From Sphingobacterium sp. PCS056 (GTDB taxonomy: Bacteria > Bacteroidota > Bacteroidia > Sphingobacteriales > Sphingobacteriaceae), in the NCBI RefSeq assembly GCF_023273895.1, contig NZ_CP096883.1, positions 496,001-560,000 of the forward strand: 64,000 nucleotides of DNA, given 5' to 3'. A program made the translations under genes and the position numbers. This document shows, one piece after another, positions 18,709-27,752 of this stretch (the first letter of the stretch is position 1; every line of letters begins with the position of its first letter). Under the pieces are notes generated by a model. That model was not told the DNA's origin and did no database searches. It worked only from the letters and a program-made list of their open reading frames with translations.

Positions 18709-20283
18709 CTATTTACGCCATATCTGTGTATTGATAGTCGATTTAGTTTCCTGATCTAATGCAGGGAAAAATGTAAATCCAGTTTCTTTCTCCAGAGATT
18801 CAACCGTCACCGTATAGCTCATGTAATCTGTATTAGTCGGCGTCACATTGTTCATACGAAATCCTATAGTATAATAATCGGAACCTTTTTTCATAGCCAA
18901 TACTTTGTAATAATATTTGGGTTTTGCGACATCTTTCCCAGAATTATCCTTCACATAATCGACGACCTTGTCTGTTGCGGTCGTGACCATCGCACCCGTC
19001 ACTACATACATGGTATCTACTCCCGACTGGGTAGTCCAGGTACGGACTTTATTTTCAAGATCAGCCCATAAACCTTGATTTAAGGATCTATTCTGCGGCG
19101 TCATATTTGTATAATAGAACGTGGATGCATTTTCAGCGAAATCGTATGTCCGGTCTCCGCTCGGTAGCTGATGACCACGGTCGAGCAATAACGTCGCATT
19201 ATTGGGATATCCCTTTTCGAGATTTGCTTGAAAATTTGATGAAAATGCGGGATCGTAGGCCCACACATCTGTCCGTTTCTGACTTCCGAGATAATCCTTG
19301 CTTAATGGATAAGCTACCCAATAAGCCACCTTATATTCGGTATCATACAACATGGAGTAATTTCTCTTTGTAGAAGACGACATTTTGAGATTGTACTTGA
19401 CCGTGCCACTTTCTGATATTACCGGCAGCTCCATATAGGCTGCTGTAGGTTGCGGAGTAACAGTTCCGTCCTTCCCCAGTGTGATGTCATACTGATATCG
19501 GTAACCCTTTTCATAGCTTTTACCTTCACCTATGCTCCAAGTGTAAGATTTCCCATCGGCCTTTGTAAATACGATTTTATTTTCTGCCGTAAGTGTACCT
19601 GGGTAAATTGTCCATTCGACGATCATTTCATTCGTCGAATTCTGTGACACCCGAGCAGCAATATCTGTGTTTGTATTACCTTTTATCCATTGTCCCGAAG
19701 AAAGATTGAAACTCGCTCTCGATGGCAGGGCTATAAAATCAGCTTTTAAACCCTGTAGATCCGCTCCCTTAATTTTAAGTTCCAGTTTACTCATTTGTCT
19801 GTCAAACGATAAGGCTACCGGACCTTGCCCCGAAGTCAATCCTGTTGTATTTCGTGCTACCATGAAATCAAGTTGAGCTTGATTTTCCTGATTCTTGATG
19901 TCTAGTGAAGGTGTTAATGTACCATGCTCTTGATAAGGATAATATGCAACAAAACTCACTTTACTTCCTCGTGGAAATTCTAGCGAAGCCTGTGCATTTT
20001 GAGGTGAAAAATTACCATTACCAGGAGTTGTGTATGGTTGGTTAAAGCCATTGTTTACAATAGAAGCTTCGTTTAAAGCCATACCATTTTGGAACATAAA
20101 AATTCCAATGGCATCATGGGCACTCCATTGAGTTCCTTGAACTCTTGTTTGCGGAAGACCCGCAATTTTACTTGAAAAATATACCTGATTGGAGGTATAC
20201 TTTGAAATTAGGTCAGTTTCCTTACGGCATGAAGAAAACATTAAAGCCACGCAGCCTAGCACATAAAGCCAGTTCTTTCTCAT
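18709..20283 (-). CDS. Fimbrillin-like lipoprotein fused to a DRGH (NUC1) nuclease
   Basis: A 524-residue exported lipoprotein; the acylated cysteine is Cys19 (MFSSC). Residues 30-270 are a fimbrillin-like domain paralogous to the next gene (VYFSSKIAG, TRVQGTQWSAHDAIGIFM, VSFVAYYPY). Residues 290-520 are a DNA/RNA non-specific endonuclease: D-R-G-H at 368-371 with the catalytic His371, Asn402 as metal ligand, and Glu410 in LNQGLWADLE. The catalytic set is intact, so it is likely an active Mg-dependent nuclease at the cell surface or in the periplasm. A scavenging role for extracellular nucleic acid is inferred. A TATTTTTG box lies upstream at 20359-20352. Confidence 0.88.
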   Translation of the reverse strand: MRKNWLYVLGCVALMFSSCRKETDLISKYTSNQVYFSSKIAGLPQTRVQGTQWSAHDAIGIFMFQNGMALNEASIVNNGFNQPYTTPGNGNFSPQNAQASLEFPRGSKVSFVAYYPYQEHGTLTPSLDIKNQENQAQLDFMVARNTTGLTSGQGPVALSFDRQMSKLELKIKGADLQGLKADFIALPSRASFNLSSGQWIKGNTNTDIAARVSQNSTNEMIVEWTIYPGTLTAENKIVFTKADGKSYTWSIGEGKSYEKGYRYQYDITLGKDGTVTPQPTAAYMELPVISESGTVKYNLKMSSSTKRNYSMLYDTEYKVAYWVAYPLSKDYLGSQKRTDVWAYDPAFSSNFQANLEKGYPNNATLLLDRGHQLPSGDRTYDFAENASTFYYTNMTPQNRSLNQGLWADLENKVRTWTTQSGVDTMYVVTGAMVTTATDKVVDYVKDNSGKDVAKPKYYYKVLAMKKGSDYYTIGFRMNNVTPTNTDYMSYTVTVESLEKETGFTFFPALDQETKSTINTQIWRK

Positions 20284-20956
20284 CTACTTAAATTAATATA
20301 ATACCCAATAGGAGGTCGATTACGATGAATCAACACTCAAAATTAACGTTCCAAAAATAACATAAGGTTAATGCATTTTTAATATTTTATTAAGTTTTTT
20401 ATCAAAAGATTTAATAAAATCAAGCACTGAACATCTGCAATTATCACCTAAATACGAGATCAATCATTAGTAATCAACTTATTAGAATCTATCATTCATC
20501 ACAATTAATGACACGAACATAACTTAGAGCCATTTTTTTAGATGAAACATATTGATAATAGCGCGGAGCACAGAGCGGAAGATTATGGATTTTTATATTT
20601 AGCTAGCAAGAAAAAGAAAAGCATGACAACAACAGTCAAAACTTAACTTATTATTAATTTAAATCCATGATTTACAACGAAATATTATCCGCTTGGGTAA
20701 ACATTCCAATATGTCATATTGCTTTTAAAAACATAAGGACACGACCGATAAGCCGTTTTTGAGCATGTCGGATCATATTCAATATAACAATTCTAAATCA
20801 AGGAGCACTTCCATTTTTATGAAAATAGGCATAGATCCTAGTTAGGTTTACAGACAGGCATAGAGAGGGGTATTAAAGTATTACTTTTTGACTTTCATAT
20901 TAAACATTTCTGAGCAAACAATAGTATCTTTATGAAAACAGAAAAGATTATCATTA
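20284..20956. other. 673-base divergent intergenic region
   Basis: Separates the minus-strand fimbrillin-nuclease gene from dacB on the plus strand. A possible -7 box for the minus gene (TATTTTTG) is at 20359-20352. A weak TATCTTTA lies at 20925-20932 ahead of dacB. A 34-codon ORF (20542-20646) has no supporting signal. Nothing else was recognised. Confidence 0.45.
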
Positions 20957-22378
20957 ATGAAAACCAGTACAACCTTAACCCTTGTTAGTATTTGCTTATT
21001 CCCGTTACTCCATACATCCGCATTCTCACAATCCGCATCAAAATCCAAAATTGAAGCAGCCTATCGACAATTTGAAAATGATCCCTCATTAAAAAATGCA
21101 ACAGCTTCTTTGACCGTATTAGATGCAAGTACTGGAGCACCTATTTTTGAACACAATCAAGATGTGGGCTTGGCTACTGCGTCAACGATGAAAGTCATTA
21201 CTTCAGCTACCGCATTTGACATTTTGGGAAAGGATTATAAATTCAAAACACTTTTAACGTACACAGGAACTATTCAGGCAGATGGTGTACTAGAAGGCGA
21301 TATTATTATTGAAGGATCTGGAGATCCTACTTTAGGAAGTAGCCGCTATCCCGAGTCAACGGAAGAACAGATCATCAACAAATGGATATACGTCATTCAA
21401 AATGCAGGTATTAAAGAAATAAAAGGCCGTATCATAGGTGACGACACACGTTATCAAGGGTACAAAGTGCCTGGAGGTTGGATCTGGTCTGATATTGGAA
21501 ATTATTATGGTGCCGGTGTCTCTTCACTTAACTGGAGAGAGAATGCAGTAGGTGTGGTCTTCTCTCCCAATGATGCGATCGGCAAGCCCGCTCCTATTAA
21601 AAATTTGACCGCAGATCTTTCTTATCTCAAAATTATAAATGAGGTGACAACAGGTAAAAACGGATCTGGTGATCAGGTATATGCCTATTCGGGCCCCTAT
21701 GCTTCTACCATCTACATCCGCGGAACTTATGGCTTAGACCTTAAAAAGACTATTGAGATTTCCGTTCCCGATCCCGCATATGATGTAGCCTTTCAATTAG
21801 AAAAAGCACTGGATCACGTCGGGATCAAAACAGCAACATCAGCAAGTAACGGTCAAGTTCTTGCCGGAACAACGATCGTAAAACATCACTTAGACACGCA
21901 TGAGTCACCTGATCTTGCTGCCATTGTTTATTGGTTCAATCAAAAGAGCATCAATCTTTATGGCGAAGCACTCTTAAAGGCAATTGCTTATCAAACTGCA
22001 CAAAAGACAGAAACAAGCGAAGGTGCATCTTTGATACAGAAATATTGGGAAACTAAATTAAAGATTAACAATAGCGAACTTAACAATCAAGATGGATCAG
22101 GTCTTTCTCCTCAAAATAGAGTTACGACAGCAGCAATGACCAAAATCATGCAGTACGCTCAATCGCAATCCTGGTTCCCCGAATTCTATAAAAGTTTACC
22201 AGAATATAATAATATGAAGATGAAAAGTGGCACCATCGGAGGTGCATTGGGCTATACTGGCATCCAAAATAACAGTTCAGGAGAGAAATATACCTTTACT
22301 CTTTTAGTCAACAATTATTCCGGATCAGCCACCGCCATGCGCAAACGAATGTTCACCCTTCTTGATGTATTAAAATAA
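20957..22378 (+). CDS. dacB: D-alanyl-D-alanine carboxypeptidase/endopeptidase (PBP4)
   Basis: Periplasmic S13 penicillin-binding protein that trims stem peptides and cuts cross-links of peptidoglycan. Residues 1-25 form a signal peptide. The catalytic serine motif S-T-M-K is at 76-79, the second motif S-L-N lies in GVSSLNWRENA, and the third, K-S-G, lies in MKMKSGTIGG near the C-terminus. The long insertion between the first two motifs is typical of the class C PBP4 type. The length, 473 residues, is normal. The stop is about 110 bases before maeB. Confidence 0.95.
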   Translation: MKTSTTLTLVSICLFPLLHTSAFSQSASKSKIEAAYRQFENDPSLKNATASLTVLDASTGAPIFEHNQDVGLATASTMKVITSATAFDILGKDYKFKTLLTYTGTIQADGVLEGDIIIEGSGDPTLGSSRYPESTEEQIINKWIYVIQNAGIKEIKGRIIGDDTRYQGYKVPGGWIWSDIGNYYGAGVSSLNWRENAVGVVFSPNDAIGKPAPIKNLTADLSYLKIINEVTTGKNGSGDQVYAYSGPYASTIYIRGTYGLDLKKTIEISVPDPAYDVAFQLEKALDHVGIKTATSASNGQVLAGTTIVKHHLDTHESPDLAAIVYWFNQKSINLYGEALLKAIAYQTAQKTETSEGASLIQKYWETKLKINNSELNNQDGSGLSPQNRVTTAAMTKIMQYAQSQSWFPEFYKSLPEYNNMKMKSGTIGGALGYTGIQNNSSGEKYTFTLLVNNYSGSATAMRKRMFTLLDVLK

Positions 22379-22437
22379 ATTGACCCTTCAGAATAAATTT
22401 TTGACTATTTATCATTTCTTTCTCAAAAAAAGAATGA

Positions 22438-22445
22438 TACATTTG
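22438..22445 (+). promoter_or_regulatory. Putative -7 box upstream of maeB
   Basis: TACATTTG, an exact TAnnTTTG, lies 42 bases before the maeB start. No clear -33 TTTG at the usual spacing was found. An imperfect hairpin (22411-22438) lies directly before it. Confidence 0.4.
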
Positions 22446-22487
22446 TAACCTTAGTTTAACAAACTAGCACTATATAAAAGAATTAAA

Positions 22488-24767
22488 ATGAGTAATGTAA
22501 ATCGTAAACAAGCGGCATTAGACTACCACTCCATGGGTAGACCTGGTAAAATAGCTGTTGTGCCAACAAAGCCAACAAATTCTCAAAGAGATTTATCGCT
22601 AGCTTATTCACCAGGTGTTGCTGAGCCTTGTTTAGCTATCGCTGCAAATAATGAAGACGCTTACAAATATACCGCAAAAGGTAATTTAGTTGCGGTAATT
22701 AGTAATGGTACAGCCGTATTAGGTCTTGGTGATATCGGTGCTGTAGCTGGTAAACCAGTTATGGAAGGTAAAGGTTTATTATTTAAAATCTTCGCTGATA
22801 TTGATGTTTTTGACATTGAACTTGACACTAAAAATGTAGATGAGTTTGTCAACATTGTGAAAGCAATGGAACCTACATTTGGTGGTATTAATTTAGAAGA
22901 TATTAAAGCTCCAGAGTGTTTTGAAATTGAAAGACGCTTGAAAGCTGAAATGAATATCCCAGTGATGCACGATGATCAACATGGTACAGCTATTATCTCT
23001 TGTGCTGCTCTGATCAACGCTTGTGAACTAATCAATAAAAAAATTGAGGATGTAAAAATCGTTGTAAATGGTGCTGGTGCTGCTGCTATTTCCTGTACTG
23101 GAATGTACGTATCTGCTGGTGCTAGAAAAGAAAATATTGTCATGTTAGACAGTAAAGGTGTGATCCGTCGTGATCGTGAAACATTGGATGCGATGAAAGC
23201 AACTTATGCCACTGATCGTGATATCCATACCCTTGCTGATGCTGTAAATGGTGCTGATGTATTTATCGGACTTTCAGCTGCAGACGTATTGACAGCAGAA
23301 ATGTTATTGACCATGGCTGATCAGCCGATTGTATTAGCTATGGCTAATCCTAACCCAGAGATCGCTTACGATTTAGCAGTTGCCACGCGTAACGATGTGA
23401 TTATGGGTACAGGACGTTCAGATTACCCAAACCAGGTAAACAACGTATTAGGCTTCCCTTATATCTTCCGTGGTGCTTTAGACGTACGTGCTACTGCTAT
23501 CAATGAAGAAATGAAAGTGGCTGCGACAAAAGCGATCGCTGATCTAGCTAAACAACCCGTTCCTGAAGAAGTTAATCTAGCTTATAACACCAACAACCTA
23601 AAATTCTCTGCGGATTATATTATTCCAAAACCTAATGATCCACGTTTGATCACTGAGGTTTCTGTGGCTGTAGCGAAAGCGGCAATTGCATCGGGTGTTG
23701 CAAAACATATCATCGAAGACTGGGATAAATACAGAGAAACACTTCGCAAGAGATTAGGTCAGGATGATGCGATCATGCGCAATCTGACCATGGCAGCAAA
23801 ACGGAATCCGAAACGTGTTGTATTTGCTGAAGCAGATAATTACAAAACGCTTCGTGCGGCACAAATCGTAAAAGAAGAAGGTATTGCAGTTCCTATTTTA
23901 TTGGGTAAAAAAGGAAAAATCAATGCGTTAATTAACGAATTCGGTTTTGAATTGGCTGATGTACAAATCATTGATCCATTGGAAGAAATGGAGTCAGAAC
24001 GTGTCAATGAATATGTTGAACATTTATTTGTAAAAAGACAACGTCGTGGTCTTTCTAAATTAGATGCTAAAAAACTTCTAATTGATCGCAATTACTTTGG
24101 AGCAAGTATGGTTCAATTTGGAGATGCTGATACATTGATCTCTGGATTAACAAAGAACTATGCCAATACCATCAAACCTGCGATCCATGTTATCGGTGCT
24201 AAAGAAGGTAGCCGTATCGCTGGTATGTATATGATGTTGACCAAAAAAGGTCCGATCTTCTTAGGTGATACTACGGTCAATAAAGAGCCTTCTGCAAAAG
24301 AGTTGGCAGATATTACCGTATTATTGGACAAAGCTGTTAGAAAAATGAATGTAAGCCCTCGTATTGCTTTACTTTCTTATTCTAACTTTGGTTCTAACGA
24401 AGGAAATACACCAACTAAAGTACGTGAAGCCATTAAAATCGTTCACAAAGATCATCCAGAAATTGTTGCTGACGGCGATTTACAAGCAAACTTTGCTCTG
24501 AATAGTGATTTGTTAGAAGCAAATTTCCCGTTCAGTACATTGAAAGGACAGCCAGCAAATACATTGGTATTCCCGAATTTAGAATCAGGTAATATTGCCT
24601 ACAAATTGTTACAAGAAGTGGGCAATGCAGAAGCTGTGGGACCAATCTTACTGGGTATGAACAAACCTGTTCACGTATTACAATTAGATAGTTCAGTTCG
24701 CGAAATCGTGAATATGGTTACTATTGCTGTAGTCGATGTACAGTCACATGAAAAACAAGGTAATTAA
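22488..24767 (+). CDS. maeB: NADP-dependent malic enzyme with phosphotransacetylase-like domain
   Basis: Converts malate to pyruvate and CO2 with NADP reduction in the cytosol. Residues 1-430 are the malic enzyme domain: YSPGVAEPC, the NAD(P)-binding region VVNGAGAAAISC and the catalytic region MHDDQHGTAI. Residues 440-759 form the C-terminal phosphotransacetylase-like domain (AKRNPKRVVFAEADNYKTLRAA), which in MaeB senses acetyl-CoA but does not itself transfer acetyl groups. The length, 759 residues, matches MaeB rather than the short enzymes. ruvA follows 18 bases downstream, so the two may be in one transcript. Confidence 0.97.
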   Translation: MSNVNRKQAALDYHSMGRPGKIAVVPTKPTNSQRDLSLAYSPGVAEPCLAIAANNEDAYKYTAKGNLVAVISNGTAVLGLGDIGAVAGKPVMEGKGLLFKIFADIDVFDIELDTKNVDEFVNIVKAMEPTFGGINLEDIKAPECFEIERRLKAEMNIPVMHDDQHGTAIISCAALINACELINKKIEDVKIVVNGAGAAAISCTGMYVSAGARKENIVMLDSKGVIRRDRETLDAMKATYATDRDIHTLADAVNGADVFIGLSAADVLTAEMLLTMADQPIVLAMANPNPEIAYDLAVATRNDVIMGTGRSDYPNQVNNVLGFPYIFRGALDVRATAINEEMKVAATKAIADLAKQPVPEEVNLAYNTNNLKFSADYIIPKPNDPRLITEVSVAVAKAAIASGVAKHIIEDWDKYRETLRKRLGQDDAIMRNLTMAAKRNPKRVVFAEADNYKTLRAAQIVKEEGIAVPILLGKKGKINALINEFGFELADVQIIDPLEEMESERVNEYVEHLFVKRQRRGLSKLDAKKLLIDRNYFGASMVQFGDADTLISGLTKNYANTIKPAIHVIGAKEGSRIAGMYMMLTKKGPIFLGDTTVNKEPSAKELADITVLLDKAVRKMNVSPRIALLSYSNFGSNEGNTPTKVREAIKIVHKDHPEIVADGDLQANFALNSDLLEANFPFSTLKGQPANTLVFPNLESGNIAYKLLQEVGNAEAVGPILLGMNKPVHVLQLDSSVREIVNMVTIAVVDVQSHEKQGN

Positions 24768-24785
24768 TTCTTTTTCCGTATCGCT

Positions 24786-25367
24786 ATGTATGCATATTTT
24801 AACGGGAAATTAGCACATAAAGCCCCCACTCACGTCGTTCTCGATGTGGGTGGAATTGGCTATTATATCCACATTTCCTTAAATACATTTTCCTTAATAA
24901 AAGACCAGGAGCAGTGTAAGCTATTCATCTCTTTTCAGGTAAGGGAAGATGCACATACGCTCTACGGATTTGCAACTGAAGGAGAAAAGAAGTTATTTGA
25001 AAATCTGATTTCGGTATCTGGCATCGGTCCAAATACAGGACGTATGATTCTTTCATCCAATACTCCAGAAGAAATTCAATCTGCCATTGTCAATGGTCAG
25101 GTTACGCTCATTCAGAAAATAAAAGGTATTGGTCCTAAAACAGCACAACGCTTGATTTTAGAATTGCAAGATAAATTGAAAAAACAAGGTGTAGAATCCC
25201 TTTCAACGATTCCGATGGCACAGTCTCTACCAGACGAAGCACTATCTGCTTTGGTCATGTTAGGTTTCACCAAAGCTACTTCTGAGAAAGTATTGAATGC
25301 TGTGATTCAAACAGATCCAAATCTGACAGTAGAGGGTATGATCAAATTGGCCTTAAAGAAATTGTAA
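24786..25367 (+). CDS. ruvA: Holliday junction branch migration complex subunit RuvA
   Basis: Forms the tetramer that binds four-way DNA junctions and loads RuvB helicase. The N-terminal OB fold (residues 1-62: MYAYFNGKL, FQVREDAHTLYGF) is followed by two helix-hairpin-helix motifs (VSGIGPNTGRMIL and IKGIGPKTAQRLILELQDK) and a C-terminal domain III (ALSALVMLGFTKA) that contacts RuvB. The 193-residue length is normal. ruvB is not adjacent in this window. A hairpin at 25398-25440 probably ends the transcript. Confidence 0.97.
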   Translation: MYAYFNGKLAHKAPTHVVLDVGGIGYYIHISLNTFSLIKDQEQCKLFISFQVREDAHTLYGFATEGEKKLFENLISVSGIGPNTGRMILSSNTPEEIQSAIVNGQVTLIQKIKGIGPKTAQRLILELQDKLKKQGVESLSTIPMAQSLPDEALSALVMLGFTKATSEKVLNAVIQTDPNLTVEGMIKLALKKL

Positions 25368-25397
25368 TCTGCTAAGGAAAGAATTTTTATATTTTAC

Positions 25398-25445
25398 AAG
25401 CGCTATTATTCTGTTAACTTTGAGCAGCATAATAGCGCTTTTTTT
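25398..25445 (+). terminator. Terminator after ruvA, with an embedded -7-like box
   Basis: AAGCGCTATTAT (25398-25409) pairs with ATAATAGCGCTT (25429-25440) and is followed by five more Ts to 25445. The next start codon is at 25446, so the T run abuts msrC. TAACTTTG, an exact -7-type box, lies in the loop at 25415-25422. Confidence 0.8.
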
Positions 25446-25916
25446 ATGGCAGAAGATTTAACAATAAACAAAGGAACGAAGAAAGATCAATATATAGGCT
25501 TAGTTCCTCAAATCAGAGGTTTGGTTACAGGTGAGACCAATCAAATAGCTAATCTTGCAAATATTGCTGCGGCACTGAAAGAACAGTTCAATTTCTTTTG
25601 GGTGGGTTTTTACTTAATCGAGGGTGAACAGCTGGTGCTCGGTCCATTTCAAGGACCTGTAGCCTGTACACGTATTCAATATGGTCGTGGAGTGTGCGGC
25701 ACTTCCTGGAAAGAAAACAAAACCATAATCGTACCTAATGTGGAGGAATTCCTTGGACATATTGCTTGTAGTTCCCTATCAAAATCAGAAATCGTCATTC
25801 CGATATATCAAGATAATAGCATCATTGGCATATTGGATGTCGATAGCGATGAGTTAAACGCTTTCGATGAAATTGATGCTCAATATTTAACTGAAATCGT
25901 TTCTTTACTGTCATAG
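25446..25916 (+). CDS. msrC: GAF-domain free methionine-(R)-sulfoxide reductase
   Basis: Cytosolic enzyme that reduces free methionine-R-sulfoxide, a repair step against oxidation. A single 156-residue GAF domain with the three diagnostic cysteines: in VACTRI, in GRGVCGTSW and in IACSSLS, as in fRMsr. The strand IGILDVDSDE is typical of the family. The length matches. The gene begins directly after the ruvA terminator, and its likely -7 box lies in the hairpin loop (25415-25422). It converges with the WD40 gene, with 12 bases between the two stops. Confidence 0.93.
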   Translation: MAEDLTINKGTKKDQYIGLVPQIRGLVTGETNQIANLANIAAALKEQFNFFWVGFYLIEGEQLVLGPFQGPVACTRIQYGRGVCGTSWKENKTIIVPNVEEFLGHIACSSLSKSEIVIPIYQDNSIIGILDVDSDELNAFDEIDAQYLTEIVSLLS

Positions 25917-25928
25917 ACAGGTTTGACA

Positions 25929-26843
25929 TCATTTGAATGCCCAAACCTTGATCAATTTATCATCTCCTGCTGTCAAGAAATATTGACCTCCATCAATCCA
26001 AAGTCCCGTATTGATGGATAGCGTATGGGAGTCATAAAATTTATCACGGTTGATCACTTTAAGCAAAGAAAATGTTTCCTCATCCCAAATTTTGAATGAT
26101 TTGTCACGGCTTACTGTTGCAAAAACAGGATAATTGGGGTGCGGATAGATGCCATATACGGTAAACATATGGGGCACAAAACTGTATTGCTCTTTTAAAC
26201 TCGCAACATCAGATATTTTAACAGCAGCATCTCTTGCCCCACTAATGAGCTTAAGGTTATTACGCGAAAAGATAAGACTTGTAATGGGCATGCTGTGCTT
26301 TTGATTGGCAAGCAAGAAATGATAGTCTTCTGCAGAAAATAAAAAGATATCACCGTTCTTATCTCCAAATGCAATTTTCTTTTGATCATGCGATAAGGCA
26401 ATGGTCCGAATGGTATTTGATGAAATGGCAAATTCATATATTTTTTTATAATCCTTCAGGCACCATACACTCGCGACACCATCCTCTCCTACGGCTACCA
26501 ATTCATTTTTAGCAGGAATACTCTGAAGCGCAAAAATAGCTTTATTGGAGACCATCAGATTGGTTATTAATGTCTGATTTTCCACATCAACAATCATCAC
26601 CTTCCCCTCACGAAGTGCGATGGCAAGATAAGATGTATTGGGTATTAAATGCAATGCATAAATCGAAGAACTAACTGCACATAAAATGCGTTTGAATGTT
26701 CTGTTTTGAGAATCCCATTCAACCACACCTTTATCATTGCCCCCAGAAAAAAATGTATGCGCAAAATATCCTTTTTCTAAAGCGAAGATGGGATTTTGAT
26801 GTCCTGTTAATGTTGCTGCTAGCTCTATTTCGAATTTATCCAT
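25929..26843 (-). CDS. WD40 beta-propeller protein
   Basis: A 304-residue protein made almost entirely of seven WD40-type repeats, forming one beta-propeller. Blade ends are seen at GVVEWD, GKVMIVD, GVASVWCL, GDIFLFS, AAVKISD, KSFKIWD and KLIKVWAF. There is no signal peptide, so it is cytosolic, and there is no catalytic domain, so it is probably a scaffold; its partner is unknown. An exact TAAGTTTG -7 box lies at 26870-26863 and a perfect 18-bp palindrome directly beyond it. The gene converges with msrC. Confidence 0.85.
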   Translation of the reverse strand: MDKFEIELAATLTGHQNPIFALEKGYFAHTFFSGGNDKGVVEWDSQNRTFKRILCAVSSSIYALHLIPNTSYLAIALREGKVMIVDVENQTLITNLMVSNKAIFALQSIPAKNELVAVGEDGVASVWCLKDYKKIYEFAISSNTIRTIALSHDQKKIAFGDKNGDIFLFSAEDYHFLLANQKHSMPITSLIFSRNNLKLISGARDAAVKISDVASLKEQYSFVPHMFTVYGIYPHPNYPVFATVSRDKSFKIWDEETFSLLKVINRDKFYDSHTLSINTGLWIDGGQYFLTAGDDKLIKVWAFK

Positions 26844-26862
26844 AATAAAAAATTGCCGTATA

Positions 26863-26870
26863 CAAACTTA
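26863..26870 (-). promoter_or_regulatory. Putative -7 box of the WD40 gene
   Basis: The minus strand reads TAAGTTTG, an exact TAnnTTTG match, 20 bases before the ATG at 26843. The palindrome at 26871-26918 directly abuts it upstream. Confidence 0.5.
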
Positions 26871-26918
26871 GATAAATTTACTTTTATATCATGATTATGC
26901 TATAAAAGTAAATTTATC
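26871..26918. repeat. Perfect 18-bp inverted repeat upstream of the WD40 gene
   Basis: GATAAATTTACTTTTATA (26871-26888) is the exact inverse of TATAAAAGTAAATTTATC (26901-26918), with a 12-base loop. The stem is nearly all A/T and is not followed by a T tract on the minus strand, so it is not a classical terminator for hisIE. It abuts the -7 box of the WD40 gene and may be an operator. Confidence 0.75.
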
Positions 26919-27046
26919 TGCTATTTTCTGAAAGCACACCTCAGTGCATCTTTATTATCTTCAGCTTCCACCAATTCTTGGAGTAAAATCGCGTAGAATA
27001 TAATTCATGTGACCCTAATTTTATGCTGTATTTTAAAATTAGCGTA

Positions 27047-27631
27047 TTATTGATGTCTGCTTTCTAAATTTTTAGCAATGGTCTCCAAAGAAATACCTTT
27101 CTCACGTAATAGAACCAACAGATGGAATAATAAATCTGAGGTTTCATTGATAAAATCATGCTCAGTCTCTGTCAATGCTGCGATAACAGTTTCAACAGCC
27201 TCTTCACCTACTTTTTGCGCGATCTTGTTAATTCCTTTTGAACGTAAACGATTGACATAAGACTCGTCAGAAGGAAATTCATAACGATGCTTAATAATAC
27301 GTTCGAGCTCCAATACGAAATTTTGATTAAATTCTGTATTAAAACAGCTGCGACTACCGGTATGACAAGTCGGGCCTGCTGGTCTTGCTTTAATTAATAC
27401 CGTATCTTGATCACAATCAATATGCAATCCTACCACTTCTAGAAAGTTTCCACTTTCTTCACCCTTAGTCCACAATCGATTTTTACTTCTCGAAAAAAAA
27501 GTAACGCGCTTTTCGGCTTGTGTTTTTTGCCATGCTTCTTCATTCATATAGCCGAGCATCAACACTTCCAATGTTTGGGCGTCTTGTACAATCACTGGGA
27601 CAAGTCCGTCACTTTTTGAAAAATCTAACAT
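27047..27631 (-). CDS. hisI: Bifunctional phosphoribosyl-AMP cyclohydrolase/phosphoribosyl-ATP diphosphatase
   Basis: HisIE fusion catalysing two early steps of histidine synthesis. The HisI domain (about 1-105) has the metal-binding residues in HIDCDQDTVLI and PTCHTGSRSCF; the HisE domain (about 110-194) is marked by INKIAQKVGEEAVETVIAA. The frame opens at 27685, but the start at 27631 (MLDFSKSDGLVP) fits the family. The length, 194 residues, is normal for HisIE. It is the last gene of the minus-strand his operon and is separated from hisF by a repeat-containing gap of 121 bases. Confidence 0.96.
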   Translation of the reverse strand: MLDFSKSDGLVPVIVQDAQTLEVLMLGYMNEEAWQKTQAEKRVTFFSRSKNRLWTKGEESGNFLEVVGLHIDCDQDTVLIKARPAGPTCHTGSRSCFNTEFNQNFVLELERIIKHRYEFPSDESYVNRLRSKGINKIAQKVGEEAVETVIAALTETEHDFINETSDLLFHLLVLLREKGISLETIAKNLESRHQ

Positions 27632-27688
27632 TTCTATTTTTATATTGTATGGAAGTCTTGAGTAGGTTAACTTCATAGCACTCACGCT

Positions 27689-27743
27689 CTAAACCTACTA
27701 ACGATCTAACTTCCCTAACTATCTAACCTTCTCCCCCTCTAAC
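27689..27743 (-). repeat. Short GTTAG array between hisF and hisIE
   Basis: Five CTAAC pentamers on the plus strand (27698, 27706, 27715, 27723, 27739) and a CTAAA at 27689, spaced 9, 8, 9, 8 and 16 bases; on the coding strand GTTAG. The spacing gives a period of about 8 bases. Nature unknown. Confidence 0.55.
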
Positions 27744-27752
27744 CTGCTCACC

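Noticed and set aside
20542..20646. 34-codon ORF in the dacB upstream region
   Set aside because: No recognisable features, no promoter or conservation evidence; chance ORFs of this size are common.
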